This document shows, in pieces, positions 1 to 5,713 of a stretch of 5,713 bases of DNA (positions are counted from its first letter, which is position 1; every line of letters starts with the position of its first letter). The DNA lies in the NCBI GenBank assembly GCA_938042265.1, contig CALIRN010000111.1:1-5713 (forward strand), read 5' to 3'. The notes under the pieces are model-generated. The model saw only the letters and a program-made list of their open reading frames with translations. It did no database searches and had not been told where the DNA came from. The position numbers and the translations under genes were made by a program. The DNA comes from an uncultured Eubacteriaceae bacterium (GTDB lineage: Bacteria; Bacillota; Clostridia; Lachnospirales; CAG-274).

Positions 1-181
1 CCTTGTAGTGGTCGCCGCCAAGCCATACATCGGAAATATCTTCAAAGTTCTTATTCTCATAAATCTCCTGTGGATTTAAGTGGCAGTGGAAGTCGTAGAT
101 AGGCTCTGCCTTTGCATAGTCGTTAAATAACTTTTTTGCAGTTTCGGTTTTCAATAAAAAGTTTTCATCAATAAAACCCAT
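1..181 (-). CDS. uxaC: Glucuronate (uronate) isomerase, N-terminal part, cut by window edge
   Basis: Seen: the first 60 codons read MGFIDENFLLKTETAKKLF at the start, then a D-F-H-C-H-L-N-P-Q-E-I stretch (residues 30-40) and W-L-G-G-D-H-Y-K (residues 53-60) before the window ends. These are hallmark N-terminal motifs of UxaC; H32 and H34 form the H-x-H metal-site motif of this amidohydrolase-superfamily enzyme. Family knowledge: UxaC is a cytoplasmic isomerase of about 470 residues that converts D-glucuronate to D-fructuronate and D-galacturonate to D-tagaturonate, so about 85-90 percent of the protein lies outside. The ATG is preceded by TGGAGG at 190-195 with an 8-base spacer. It follows uxaA by 51 bases with no strong terminator (only a 4-bp hairpin at 215-226), so it is inferred to be the third gene of the uxaB-uxaA-uxaC operon. 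Since UxaB and UxaA serve the galacturonate branch, galacturonate is the likelier physiological substrate here. Confidence 0.95.
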   Translation of the reverse strand, partial: MGFIDENFLLKTETAKKLFNDYAKAEPIYDFHCHLNPQEIYENKNFEDISDVWLGGDHYK

Positions 182-232
182 TTTTATTTCCTCCATAAAT
201 AGAATATATTATCAGTGGAATACCACCAATTA

Positions 233-1705
233 TTATAAGGTTACGCCATTTTTGAAAATAGCAATTTCCCTGTAGCCGTTAATCTCATTCTTTGTCTTAA
301 TTTTATCTGAGGCAACGTCAAGAATGTATTTGAAAAATTCCTCAGCATAGGAATCCATTTCCTTATCTTCAATAAGTCTGCCGGCGTTCCAGTCAATCCA
401 GTTAGGTTTTCTTGTGGCAAGGTCTGTGTTTGTAGCAATTTTAACTGTTGGCACAGGTGAGCCTACGGGAGTACCGCGACCTGTTGAGAACAGAATAATA
501 TGACATCCACTTGCCATCATACCGCTGATTGCAACTATATCGTTACCGGGACCCTGAAGTAAGCTAAGTCCCTGTGCGGTAGCTTTTTCACCGTAAAGGA
601 GAACACCCTTAACATCAGATGTGCCGCCCTTTTGGGTACAGCCTAAGGATTTGTCCTCAAGGGTGGTGATACCGCCTTTCTTATTACCGGGTGAAGGATT
701 TTCGCCTACAGGCTCACCATGGCTGATAAAGTATTCCTTAAAGTTGTTTACAAGGTCAACAGTCTGGTTAAACAACTCCTTGTTTTCACATCTGTCCATA
801 AGTATTGTTTCTGCACCGAACATTTCGGGCACCTCGGAAAGAACTGTTTTACCACCGTTAGCAACCATAATATCAGAGATACGTCCGATAAGAGGGTTAG
901 CAGTGATACCTGAAAGACCGTCGGAGCCGCCGCACTTAAGACCGATTACAAGCTTGCTTGCAGGAACCTCCTCCTGCCTGAACTGTGACGCATATTCAAC
1001 AAGCTCTCCTATAACCTCAACTGCCTCAGTTACCTCGTCATTGTGCTCCTGACAGATAAAGAATTTAACTCTTTCTTCGTCATAGTCACCAAGAACCTTT
1101 TTAAATTCATTTAAGTTGTTATTTTCGCAGCCAAGGCTTAATACAAGCACACCTGCTGCATTTGGATGTCTTACCATACCTGCAAGGAGCTTTTGAGTAT
1201 TCTCATGATCTTCACCAAGCTGTGAACATCCGTATGGATGAACAAAATTGTAAATACCGTCAACCTTATTGCCATACTTAGCTCTTGCTGCCTCAACAAT
1301 AGCGTTTGATACACCATTTACGCAGCCAACCGTATTAACAACCCAAATTTCATTACGGATACCAACCTCGCCGTTTTTTCTTACATAGCCCATAAAGGTT
1401 TCGTGTCTTGTAACGGGGATCGGGTTAAGCTTTGGATCGTAGGTATATTCAAGTGTTGAGCTAAGGTTGGTTTTAACATTGTGTGAGTGTGCCCACTGAC
1501 CGGGGCTGATGGTCTCGGTTGCGTGACCTATGGGATAGCCGTACTTGATTATGTTAGTGCCCTCGGGGATTTCAACAATAGCCATTTTATGACCTCTTGC
1601 AATATCCTCACTTGCGGTAATGCCGCAAATTACCTCGCCCGCCTTAATATCGTCAATAGCAACAACTACGTTGTCGTTAGGATTTATCTTAATATATTTT
1701 TCCAT
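233..1705 (-). CDS. uxaA: Altronate dehydratase (D-altronate to 2-keto-3-deoxygluconate)
   Basis: A 490-residue protein, the usual length for full-length UxaA. Residues about 10-80 form the SAF-type N-terminal domain, ending in W-A-H-S-H-N-V-K (71-78). The rest is the galactarate/altronate dehydratase domain, with conserved blocks GYVRKNGEVGIRNE (106-119), HPYGCSQLGEDHENT (156-170), LSLGCENN (189-196), GLKCGGSDGLSGITANPL (255-272), GTSDV (361-365) and a Cys/Gly-rich segment near 395-412 (G-M-M-A-S-G-C-H, then F-S-T-G-R-G-T-P). Family knowledge: a cytoplasmic, iron-dependent dehydratase acting on D-altronate to give KDG. Start choice: an in-frame TTG lies 12 bases upstream at 1717, but it overlaps the Shine-Dalgarno GGAGG (1711-1715). 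The ATG at 1705, 5 bases after that site, is the real start. It lies 75 bases downstream of uxaB across a double-hairpin spacer and 51 bases upstream of uxaC. All key blocks appear intact. Confidence 0.96.
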   Translation of the reverse strand: MEKYIKINPNDNVVVAIDDIKAGEVICGITASEDIARGHKMAIVEIPEGTNIIKYGYPIGHATETISPGQWAHSHNVKTNLSSTLEYTYDPKLNPIPVTRHETFMGYVRKNGEVGIRNEIWVVNTVGCVNGVSNAIVEAARAKYGNKVDGIYNFVHPYGCSQLGEDHENTQKLLAGMVRHPNAAGVLVLSLGCENNNLNEFKKVLGDYDEERVKFFICQEHNDEVTEAVEVIGELVEYASQFRQEEVPASKLVIGLKCGGSDGLSGITANPLIGRISDIMVANGGKTVLSEVPEMFGAETILMDRCENKELFNQTVDLVNNFKEYFISHGEPVGENPSPGNKKGGITTLEDKSLGCTQKGGTSDVKGVLLYGEKATAQGLSLLQGPGNDIVAISGMMASGCHIILFSTGRGTPVGSPVPTVKIATNTDLATRKPNWIDWNAGRLIEDKEMDSYAEEFFKYILDVASDKIKTKNEINGYREIAIFKNGVTL

Positions 1706-1720
1706 AGTATCCTCCAATAA

Positions 1721-1760
1721 CAGGGGTTATTATATACCCCTGCCGTTAATTTGACAGGGG
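1721..1760 (-). promoter_or_regulatory. Two overlapping, mutually exclusive hairpins in the uxaB-uxaA spacer
   Basis: On the transcribed (minus) strand the spacer contains CCCCTG (1760-1755), CAGGGGT (1742-1736) and ACCCCTG (1727-1721). The middle segment can pair with the first (6-bp stem, 12-base loop) or with the third (7-bp stem extended by the A/T pair, 8-base loop), but not both. The downstream hairpin ends 5 bases before the GGAGG of uxaA (1715-1711). Neither stem is followed by a run of T, so an intrinsic terminator is unlikely. Inferred roles are tuning of uxaA translation, protection of the mRNA or a processing site. No ligand-binding riboswitch core or leader peptide is visible. 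Confidence 0.5.
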
Positions 1761-1780
1761 CACATATTTATTTTAAATTT

Positions 1781-3325
1781 TTATGCAAGAATTTTTTTGA
1801 TTTCTGCTACAACACCGTCATTAAGGATGTTGTAAAGGTGGTCTGCAACAACCTCAGGGAAATTGCCAAGCTCTGTGTTAAGGTCAGCACCAAGCCAAAA
1901 GTCCTTGTTAGCGCAAACCTTCTTAACGAGCTCTGCAACAGAAGCCTTATCGGAAACGTCAACGCCTGTCCAAGCGTCCTTATAGAATTCAAGCACTGAA
2001 GGACTGTCCTTAACAGGATACTCATCTGCACCTCTGTGACCGATTAAAGCGCCATCCTTGATTTCAGTACCACGGTAGAAAGCAAGATATGCAGCAAATG
2101 AGAAAGTAAGGATCTTAGGAAGTTCCTTCTTCTGTGCATAATATTCCTGAATTGTGTGAAGTACACGAGCCTCAAACTTAGAGGTTGAGTTAAGAGAAAT
2201 ATCAAGCAGCTTGTGGTCGATAAATGGGTTTTTAAATCTGTCAAATACGGCGTCAGCAAAGCCCTTTAAGTCATCAAGTGTAAGCTCCTCGCTTGTGATA
2301 GCGGGGATAATTTCATTATTTAATGCGCTTTCAAGATAGTTATAGAAAAGCTCATCATTCATAACATCACGCACGATGTCATAGCCTGCAAGGTATGCAC
2401 CTAAAACTGAACAGGTATGAGCACCGTTAAGAATTCTTACCTTACGCTTCTTATAAGGCTTAACATCAGGTGTAAAGATAACCTTCAAGCCTGCATTAGG
2501 GAAAGGAAGCTCGTTTTCAAGCTCTGCAGGACCTTCAATAACCCAAGTGTGGAAGATTTCTGAGGTGTCAATGGCATTATCCTCATAGCCGAACTCCTCA
2601 CAAAGCTCCTTAGCCTCATTTCTTGGATAGCCGGTAACAATTCTGTCAACAAGTGTGCTTGTAAATACACAGGCAGTTTCAATCCAGTCAATAAATTCAG
2701 CACCAAGCTTCCAGTTTTCAGCGTGCTGTAAAACATACTTCTTTAAGGTCTTACCGTTATCGTCAATAAGCTCGCAGGGGATAAAAACAAGCCCTTTGCT
2801 CTTATCGCCGTTAAACTCCTTAAATCTTAAATATAAGAAGTTGGCAACCTTTGCAGGGAAAGAATCCTGTGGCTGGTCGGTAATCATTTCCTCTTCCTTC
2901 CAGGAAATACCTGCCTCTGTTGTGTTTGAAACAACAAATCTTAACTCAGGATTTTTTGCACAAGCGTTATATGTATCAAGGTCAACATAAGGGTTGATAC
3001 ATCTGTTTACACAAGTGATAAGGCGTTTTGCGGCAACCTTCTGGCCATCCTCACGACCTCTCGCAATAAGAGTGTAAAGCCCCTCCTGTTCGTTAAGAAT
3101 ATTTCTTAAAAAGTCACCGCCAGGGATAGGCTGAATAAGAGTGATGCCTCCCTCAAATAACCCCTGTGCGTTGATTTCATCAAACATATAGTCAACAAAA
3201 GCACGAAGGAAATTACCCTCACCAAACTGAATTACCTTCTCGGGTAAGGCGGCTTTTGTGCCAATCTTTAAGTCGTCATTAAACTTAAAACCATTAGATA
3301 AAAGATGTCTGTTAAGTTTTTCCAT
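1781..3325 (-). CDS. uxaB: Tagaturonate reductase (altronate oxidoreductase)
   Basis: A 514-residue member of the long-chain mannitol dehydrogenase family, close to the usual ~480-510 residues. Residues 31-44 (VIQFGEGNFLRAFV) carry the family's N-terminal NAD-binding glycine motif of the Rossmann domain. VVSNTTEAGI (131-140) and IPCELIDDNGKTL (182-194) are further conserved blocks of that half. The C-terminal catalytic domain starts near residue 290. K295, N300 and H303 fit the K-x4-N-x2-H active-site motif of the family. Family knowledge: a cytoplasmic enzyme that reduces D-tagaturonate to D-altronate with NADH. UxaB is preferred over the related UxuB (fructuronate reductase) or MtlD because the next genes are uxaA and uxaC and because of the QFGEGNFLRAF-type start, which is typical of UxaB. 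The ATG at 3325 is preceded by GGAGG at 3336-3340 with a rather long 10-base spacer. It is the first gene of the operon. Confidence 0.95.
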   Translation of the reverse strand: MEKLNRHLLSNGFKFNDDLKIGTKAALPEKVIQFGEGNFLRAFVDYMFDEINAQGLFEGGITLIQPIPGGDFLRNILNEQEGLYTLIARGREDGQKVAAKRLITCVNRCINPYVDLDTYNACAKNPELRFVVSNTTEAGISWKEEEMITDQPQDSFPAKVANFLYLRFKEFNGDKSKGLVFIPCELIDDNGKTLKKYVLQHAENWKLGAEFIDWIETACVFTSTLVDRIVTGYPRNEAKELCEEFGYEDNAIDTSEIFHTWVIEGPAELENELPFPNAGLKVIFTPDVKPYKKRKVRILNGAHTCSVLGAYLAGYDIVRDVMNDELFYNYLESALNNEIIPAITSEELTLDDLKGFADAVFDRFKNPFIDHKLLDISLNSTSKFEARVLHTIQEYYAQKKELPKILTFSFAAYLAFYRGTEIKDGALIGHRGADEYPVKDSPSVLEFYKDAWTGVDVSDKASVAELVKKVCANKDFWLGADLNTELGNFPEVVADHLYNILNDGVVAEIKKILA

Positions 3326-3366
3326 GGGATAGATACCTCCATTTATTAATATATTTTCTTAGCTTT

Positions 3367-3395
3367 ATGATACTATAAAACAAGTTAAAAATCAA
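3367..3395 (-). promoter_or_regulatory. Sigma-A-type promoter of the uxaB-uxaA-uxaC operon
   Basis: On the minus strand TTGATT (3395-3390, 4 of 6 matches to TTGACA) is followed after exactly 17 bases by TATCAT (3372-3367, 5 of 6 matches to TATAAT). The predicted transcript start is near 3360, leaving a 5' leader of about 35 bases before the uxaB ATG. The leader shows no strong hairpin. This is the best promoter between the dacF end and uxaB. An inverted repeat sits 5 bases upstream of the -35 box. Confidence 0.65.
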
Positions 3396-3399
3396 TGAT

Positions 3400-3430
3400 T
3401 TTATGAAATAATAATGTAATTTTTCATAAA
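3400..3430. promoter_or_regulatory. Operator-like perfect 9-bp inverted repeat upstream of the uxa promoter
   Basis: TTTATGAAA at 3400-3408 and its exact complement TTTCATAAA at 3422-3430 are separated by 13 bases, giving a centre-to-centre distance of 22 bases, about two helical turns. A near copy, TTTATGATA (8 of 9 matches), lies at 3364-3372 and covers the -10 box. The position just upstream of the -35 box suits an activator; the copy on the -10 box would suit a repressor. The arms are AT-rich, so chance is possible. No regulator gene is in the window, so the binding protein cannot be named. Confidence 0.4.
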
Positions 3431-3617
3431 TTTTAGTAATATTGCCATAATCGCATTCTATGTGATATATTAAGATCATGTATTGATAAGATAACCGATA
3501 TATTTACCTGTAAATTACGGAGTGTAATAATAGATTTGCAGGAACAACTGATTTGTAGTTTGCCTGACAAAAAATAACGGTATATTAATATTGTTGGCAT
3601 TATTTTTAAACTTATGC
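3431..3617. other. AT-rich intergenic DNA with no recognisable gene
   Basis: This stretch fills most of the gap between the uxa promoter region and the IS remnant. A 69-codon minus-strand frame crosses it, but its protein resembles no family I know, it has no ribosome binding site, and its start lies inside the hairpin at 3618-3657, so it is not called. Short imperfect repeats are visible (GATTTG at two places near 3533 and 3551; TAATATTG near 3437 and 3585) but nothing with clear function. Part of it may be flank or leftover of the degraded insertion sequence. Confidence 0.5.
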
Positions 3618-3657
3618 AAAAAACAACAACCGGACCTTGCAAAGTCCGGTTGTTGTT
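3618..3657 (-). terminator. Intrinsic terminator hairpin, minus strand, downstream of dacF
   Basis: A perfect 14-bp stem pairs 3622-3635 (AACAACAACCGGAC) with 3644-3657 (GTCCGGTTGTTGTT) around an 8-base loop at 3636-3643. On the minus strand the stem runs into a six-T run (complement of 3618-3623), the form of a Rho-independent terminator. On the plus strand no T run follows. The only upstream minus-strand gene is dacF, whose stop is about 210 bases away with no better terminator between. It would therefore end the dacF transcript and insulate the uxa operon. As it lies at the 5' side of the transposase remnant, it may have come with the IS, where such a hairpin would act on transcripts leaving or entering the element. 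Confidence 0.65.
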
Positions 3658-3664
3658 GTATAAT
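3637..3664 (+). promoter_or_regulatory. Promoter-like pair for the transposase remnant
   Basis: TTGCAA (3637-3642, 4 of 6 matches to TTGACA) is followed after 16 bases by a perfect TATAAT (3659-3664). The -35 box lies in the loop of the terminator hairpin. The expected start of transcription, about 7 bases past the -10 box, falls at or next to the ATG at 3671, so the message would be leaderless or nearly so; no Shine-Dalgarno sequence precedes that ATG. Whether it is still active is unknown. Confidence 0.4.
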
Positions 3665-3670
3665 TAAGTT

Positions 3671-3862
3671 ATGCAAACAACTCAATTATTACATAAGAAT
3701 TATACACTAAACGAGATCGGATATCAACTAAAACTTCCGTTTGTAATAGAAACAATTATTCCTGAAGATGATTCGGTTAGGCTATTAAGTCGGTTTGTGG
3801 AGGAGATGGATTTAACTGACCTATATTCTACTTATAAGAGAATAAATTCAATAGCCCCTTAA
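3671..3862 (+). pseudogene. IS1182-family transposase, N-terminal fragment
   Basis: The frame encodes 63 residues. Residues about 5-57 match the N-terminus I know from IS1182-type (DDE, DUF772-containing) transposases: a short tyrosine/leucine segment, Y-Q-L-x-L-P at 18-23, then I-P-E-D-D-S-V-R-L-L-S at 30-40, FVEEMDLTDLY (42-52) and T-Y-K-R-I (54-58). Intact family members are roughly 450-550 residues and continue with a segment leading into the catalytic domain; here the similarity ends at about residue 58 and NSIAP plus a stop follow. No continuation is seen in other frames before dacF, so this is a 3' deletion rather than a simple frameshift. The product lacks all catalytic residues. The stop codon lies 2 bases before the stop of convergent dacF. 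A domesticated small protein cannot be excluded but nothing supports it. Confidence 0.75.
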
Positions 3863-3864
3863 GG

Positions 3865-5316
3865 TTACTTTAGTTTTAATTTATACTTGACCTTTTTTCT
3901 GCGTTTAGGTGTATTGTTGTATTTGCCGCTGTAGCTGTAAATCTTCTTGCGACGTCTGCTACGCCGTCTGCGGATTTTAAAGAAGAGCCTTAAAATTATA
4001 ATCAATATTAATATTGCAGCAATTATAATGCCAAAAACCTTTGCAGCCTTAATTAAAAGGCTTTTAAGGTTTTCCATTTTTTCCTGATGCTCCAGTTCGC
4101 TTTGAGGTACCGCATCAAGTCCTGTTGCCGCTACGATATCAGTACTCCCCAATAAATAATCCTGATAATAAATGTCAAGAGTACCTGCTTTTGCACCTAC
4201 CTCTACCGGTGCCTGAAGGCTTTCTTCAAGCTGCGGCTTTAAGGTAATATCGGCAGCATTTACAAATTCCGGCACCTTTGTGCTGTAGTCCTGTGCTATT
4301 TTAAGGGAAACACGTCCAAGGTCATATACTTTGTCTTTGTAATGCTGTATAACAGGTATATCTGTGGCATAATCCGAGGCAGATACAAGGGTTTTATCCT
4401 CATACAGAGAAAAACCGTATTCCATAAGGGTTACCGTATCGGAATAGGTGAGAGCCGCACCATTATCCTTCATAACAACGGATATAAGGCTGACATCATC
4501 TTTGCCTGCATAGGTTACAAGCGTGTTCAGAGCATCGTCATGAAAGCCTGTTTTGCCGCCTATAATATTCTCATAATAATAGGGGGAAGTAGGACGCATC
4601 ATTTTATCCTTGTTATGTAAGTATCTCTCTACATTTTTATTTGTAGGTGGGATGGTGTGATCAACAGTAGAGAATACCTTTAAAAATTCTTCATTTTGTA
4701 TGGCAGCCTTTGTTATGAGGGACATATCATAACAGGTGGTATAATGTTCAGGGTCGTGAAAGCCGTGCGGATTGGCAAAATTAGTATCAAGAGCCCCCAG
4801 CTCCTTAGCTTTATTGTTCATACGTTCCACAAATTTTTCAACAGTGCCATCGATATGCTCCGCAACGGCCATACATACCTCATTGGCCGACTCTAAAATT
4901 ATGCCGTACAGAGCGTCCTCAAAGCCAACCTGTTCACCCTCATCCATACCTATATGGCTGCTGCCCTGGCCAATGTTGAACACAGCGTTATGAGAGAAGG
5001 TAACCGTATCTTCAAGATTGCCGTTTTCACAGGCAAGGAGAGTTGTCATTATTTTTGTTATACTGGCAGGATACAGTTTTTCACGGGAATTTTTTTCATA
5101 TAAAATTAACCCCGACTGAGCGTCTATAAGTATACATGCCTCAGCATTAATGTTTAGGGAGGGTGTATTGCTGTTGGCTGCCTCTGTGCTTTCCGAAGCT
5201 GCTTGGGCAGATACAGCCTCAGTAGTGGCTTCAGGCTGGGCAAAAGTTATTGTAAAAGTATTTGTCAACACAAGGCAAAGTGTGGTAATATATAATAAAG
5301 CTTTTTTAAAAAACAT
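3865..5316 (-). CDS. dacF: D-alanyl-D-alanine carboxypeptidase, PBP5/DacF family
   Basis: A 483-residue secreted, membrane-anchored serine peptidase. Residues 1-26 are a signal peptide (F-F-K-K, a hydrophobic core, likely cut after T-F-A). Residues 27-53 are a low-complexity Ala/Glu/Ser/Thr linker. The peptidase S11 domain follows with all three penicillin-binding motifs: S-I-T-K (S85 nucleophile, K88), S-A-N (143-145) and K-T-G (255-257). A PBP5-like C-terminal domain covers about 315-400. One hydrophobic helix at about 427-446 is followed by a strongly basic tail (R/K-rich 447-483). Family knowledge: it removes the terminal D-Ala from peptidoglycan pentapeptides outside the cell, controlling cross-linking, and is often linked to sporulation in Firmicutes. 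The ATG at 5316 has GAGG at 5324-5327 with a 7-base spacer. It is divergent from the comEA-like gene and convergent with the transposase fragment. The symbol is by family style; a housekeeping DacA-type role is equally possible. Confidence 0.92.
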   Translation of the reverse strand: MFFKKALLYITTLCLVLTNTFTITFAQPEATTEAVSAQAASESTEAANSNTPSLNINAEACILIDAQSGLILYEKNSREKLYPASITKIMTTLLACENGNLEDTVTFSHNAVFNIGQGSSHIGMDEGEQVGFEDALYGIILESANEVCMAVAEHIDGTVEKFVERMNNKAKELGALDTNFANPHGFHDPEHYTTCYDMSLITKAAIQNEEFLKVFSTVDHTIPPTNKNVERYLHNKDKMMRPTSPYYYENIIGGKTGFHDDALNTLVTYAGKDDVSLISVVMKDNGAALTYSDTVTLMEYGFSLYEDKTLVSASDYATDIPVIQHYKDKVYDLGRVSLKIAQDYSTKVPEFVNAADITLKPQLEESLQAPVEVGAKAGTLDIYYQDYLLGSTDIVAATGLDAVPQSELEHQEKMENLKSLLIKAAKVFGIIIAAILILIIILRLFFKIRRRRSRRRKKIYSYSGKYNNTPKRRKKVKYKLKLK

Positions 5317-5353
5317 ATTTCATCCTCACAATACAAATTTTTCAAACAATGTT

Positions 5354-5383
5354 ATTATAACACTAAATTATGCGTCAGTTCAA
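5354..5383 (-). promoter_or_regulatory. Probable promoter of dacF
   Basis: On the minus strand TTGAAC (5383-5378, 4 of 6 matches to TTGACA) is followed after 18 bases by a perfect TATAAT (5359-5354). The predicted start near 5347 gives a leader of about 30 bases. It looks like a vegetative sigma-A promoter rather than a sporulation one, though this is only by eye. No equally good plus-strand promoter for the divergent gene is visible in the 93-base gap. Confidence 0.6.
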
Positions 5384-5409
5384 GAGTTAATATTTTAAGA
5401 GGTTTTATT

Positions 5410-5713
5410 ATGGATATTAAGAATATCAGACTGATAGGTATTTTCACGCTTTGTATTTTGGCAATTGTTTGCCTTACAGGCAGTATTGGATATAATTTCA
5501 ACAGCAAAAACAAGGCTCAGGATCATTTAATTGAATATGAACGGGAGAGCGAAACCATAACGGAAGAAACTACAGAGGTTTCAACAATTATAGTCTATAT
5601 CACAGGAGAGATTGAAAAGCCTGATGTATATACTATGCCCGAAGGCGCAAGGCTTGTTGACCTTATTGAAAAGGCAGGAGGCTTTACGCAGCATGCCTAC
5701 CGTGACAATCTTA
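5410..5713 (+). CDS. ComEA-like membrane-anchored SLBB protein, cut by window edge
   Basis: Only 101 residues are visible. Residues about 7-27 form a single N-terminal membrane helix (signal anchor). Residues 35-58 are a charged, Glu/Thr-rich linker. From residue 60 an SLBB domain begins: I-I-V-Y-I-T-G-E-I-E-K-P-D-V-Y (60-74), then PEGARLVDLIEKAGGFT (77-93), the usual pattern of strand, G-x-V-x-x-P-G-x-Y and helix ending in A-G-G. Family knowledge: in Firmicutes this layout (helix, SLBB, then helix-hairpin-helix) is typical of ComEA, the DNA receptor of the uptake machinery outside the membrane. The helix-hairpin-helix part, which would confirm ComEA and DNA binding, lies beyond the window, so another SLBB protein is possible and I give no symbol. 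The ATG at 5410 is preceded by AAGAGG (5397-5402) with a 7-base spacer. It is transcribed away from dacF. Confidence 0.8.
   Translation, partial: MDIKNIRLIGIFTLCILAIVCLTGSIGYNFNSKNKAQDHLIEYERESETITEETTEVSTIIVYITGEIEKPDVYTMPEGARLVDLIEKAGGFTQHAYRDNL

Larger units (their letters stand above)
3612..3855 (+). mobile_element. Remnant of an IS1182-family insertion sequence, left part only
   Basis: The region holds a strong hairpin, a promoter-like pair and the N-terminal codons of an IS1182-type transposase, all in the plus orientation, then stops abruptly just before the dacF stop codon. The outer boundaries are estimates: I could not identify terminal inverted repeats or a target-site duplication. 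The right boundary lies between about 3841, where transposase similarity ends, and 3864, just before dacF. More than 80 percent of the element, including all of the catalytic part, is missing, so it cannot move by itself. Confidence 0.6.

Noticed and set aside
215..226. Small hairpin (GTGG-AATA-CCAC) between uxaA and uxaC
   Set aside because: Only four base pairs with no T run; too weak for a terminator.
621..1052. Long plus-strand frame antisense to uxaA, and similar frames over uxaB and dacF
   Set aside because: They lie inside well-supported genes on the other strand, have no family resemblance or ribosome binding sites, and are shadow frames.
1705..1717. Upstream TTG start for uxaA
   Set aside because: It overlaps the GGAGG that serves the ATG at 1705 and has no ribosome binding site of its own; UxaA proteins normally begin close to the M-E-K-Y-I-K-I sequence.
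1729..1757. Internal minus-strand promoter before uxaA (TATAAT at 1734-1729)
   Set aside because: No acceptable -35 box at 16-18 bases, and the hexamer lies in the loop of the hairpin; AT-rich chance match.
3342..3620. Catabolite-repression (cre) site or riboswitch in the uxa upstream region
   Set aside because: I looked for a TGnAAnCGnTnnCA-like palindrome and for a structured leader and found neither; the predicted leader is only about 35 bases.
3433..3642. 69-codon minus-strand open frame between the uxa promoter and the IS remnant
   Set aside because: No ribosome binding site, start inside a terminator hairpin, overlaps the candidate operator side, and its protein looks like translated AT-rich noncoding DNA.
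1..5713. CRISPR array, tRNA or rRNA genes, phage or defence system
   Set aside because: No regularly spaced repeats, cloverleaf-like sequences or genes of such systems are visible in the window.

Overview
The window looks like the chromosome of a low-GC, Gram-positive, spore-former-type Firmicute, most likely a gut or plant-fibre-associated member of the Clostridia. This rests on the AT-rich intergenic DNA, strong GGAGG-type ribosome binding sites, a DacF-type PBP5-family carboxypeptidase, a ComEA-like protein and an IS1182-type transposase remnant. No rRNA or other taxonomic marker is present, so the assignment is an inference from gene style.

Right to left on the minus strand (3395 down to 1) runs a hexuronate catabolic operon: promoter, uxaB (tagaturonate reductase), uxaA (altronate dehydratase), then uxaC (glucuronate/galacturonate isomerase, cut by the window edge). 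The three enzymes are consecutive steps: UxaC isomerises D-galacturonate to D-tagaturonate, UxaB reduces this to D-altronate with NADH, and UxaA dehydrates altronate to 2-keto-3-deoxygluconate. KDG kinase and aldolase, a transporter and a regulator are not in the window. The operon has a convincing sigma-A-like promoter. A perfect 9-bp inverted repeat just upstream of the -35 box looks like an operator. Between uxaB and uxaA lie two overlapping hairpins that share a strand and cannot form together.

The middle (about 3431-3864) is accessory DNA: roughly 190 bp with nothing recognisable, a strong hairpin that reads as a terminator on the minus strand, and a plus-strand remnant of an IS1182-like transposase that keeps only its first ~58 residues. 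The remnant sits between the 3' end of dacF and the uxa promoter, and its hairpin appears to be the only terminator available to dacF.

The right end holds dacF (minus, D-alanyl-D-alanine carboxypeptidase with a signal peptide, all three penicillin-binding-protein motifs, and a C-terminal membrane helix with a very basic tail). Divergent from it is the start of a comEA-like gene (plus, membrane anchor plus SLBB domain, cut by the window edge). I see no convincing evidence of a wholly new biological system. The most interesting signals are the regulatory layout of the uxa operon and the possible reuse of an IS end as a terminator.
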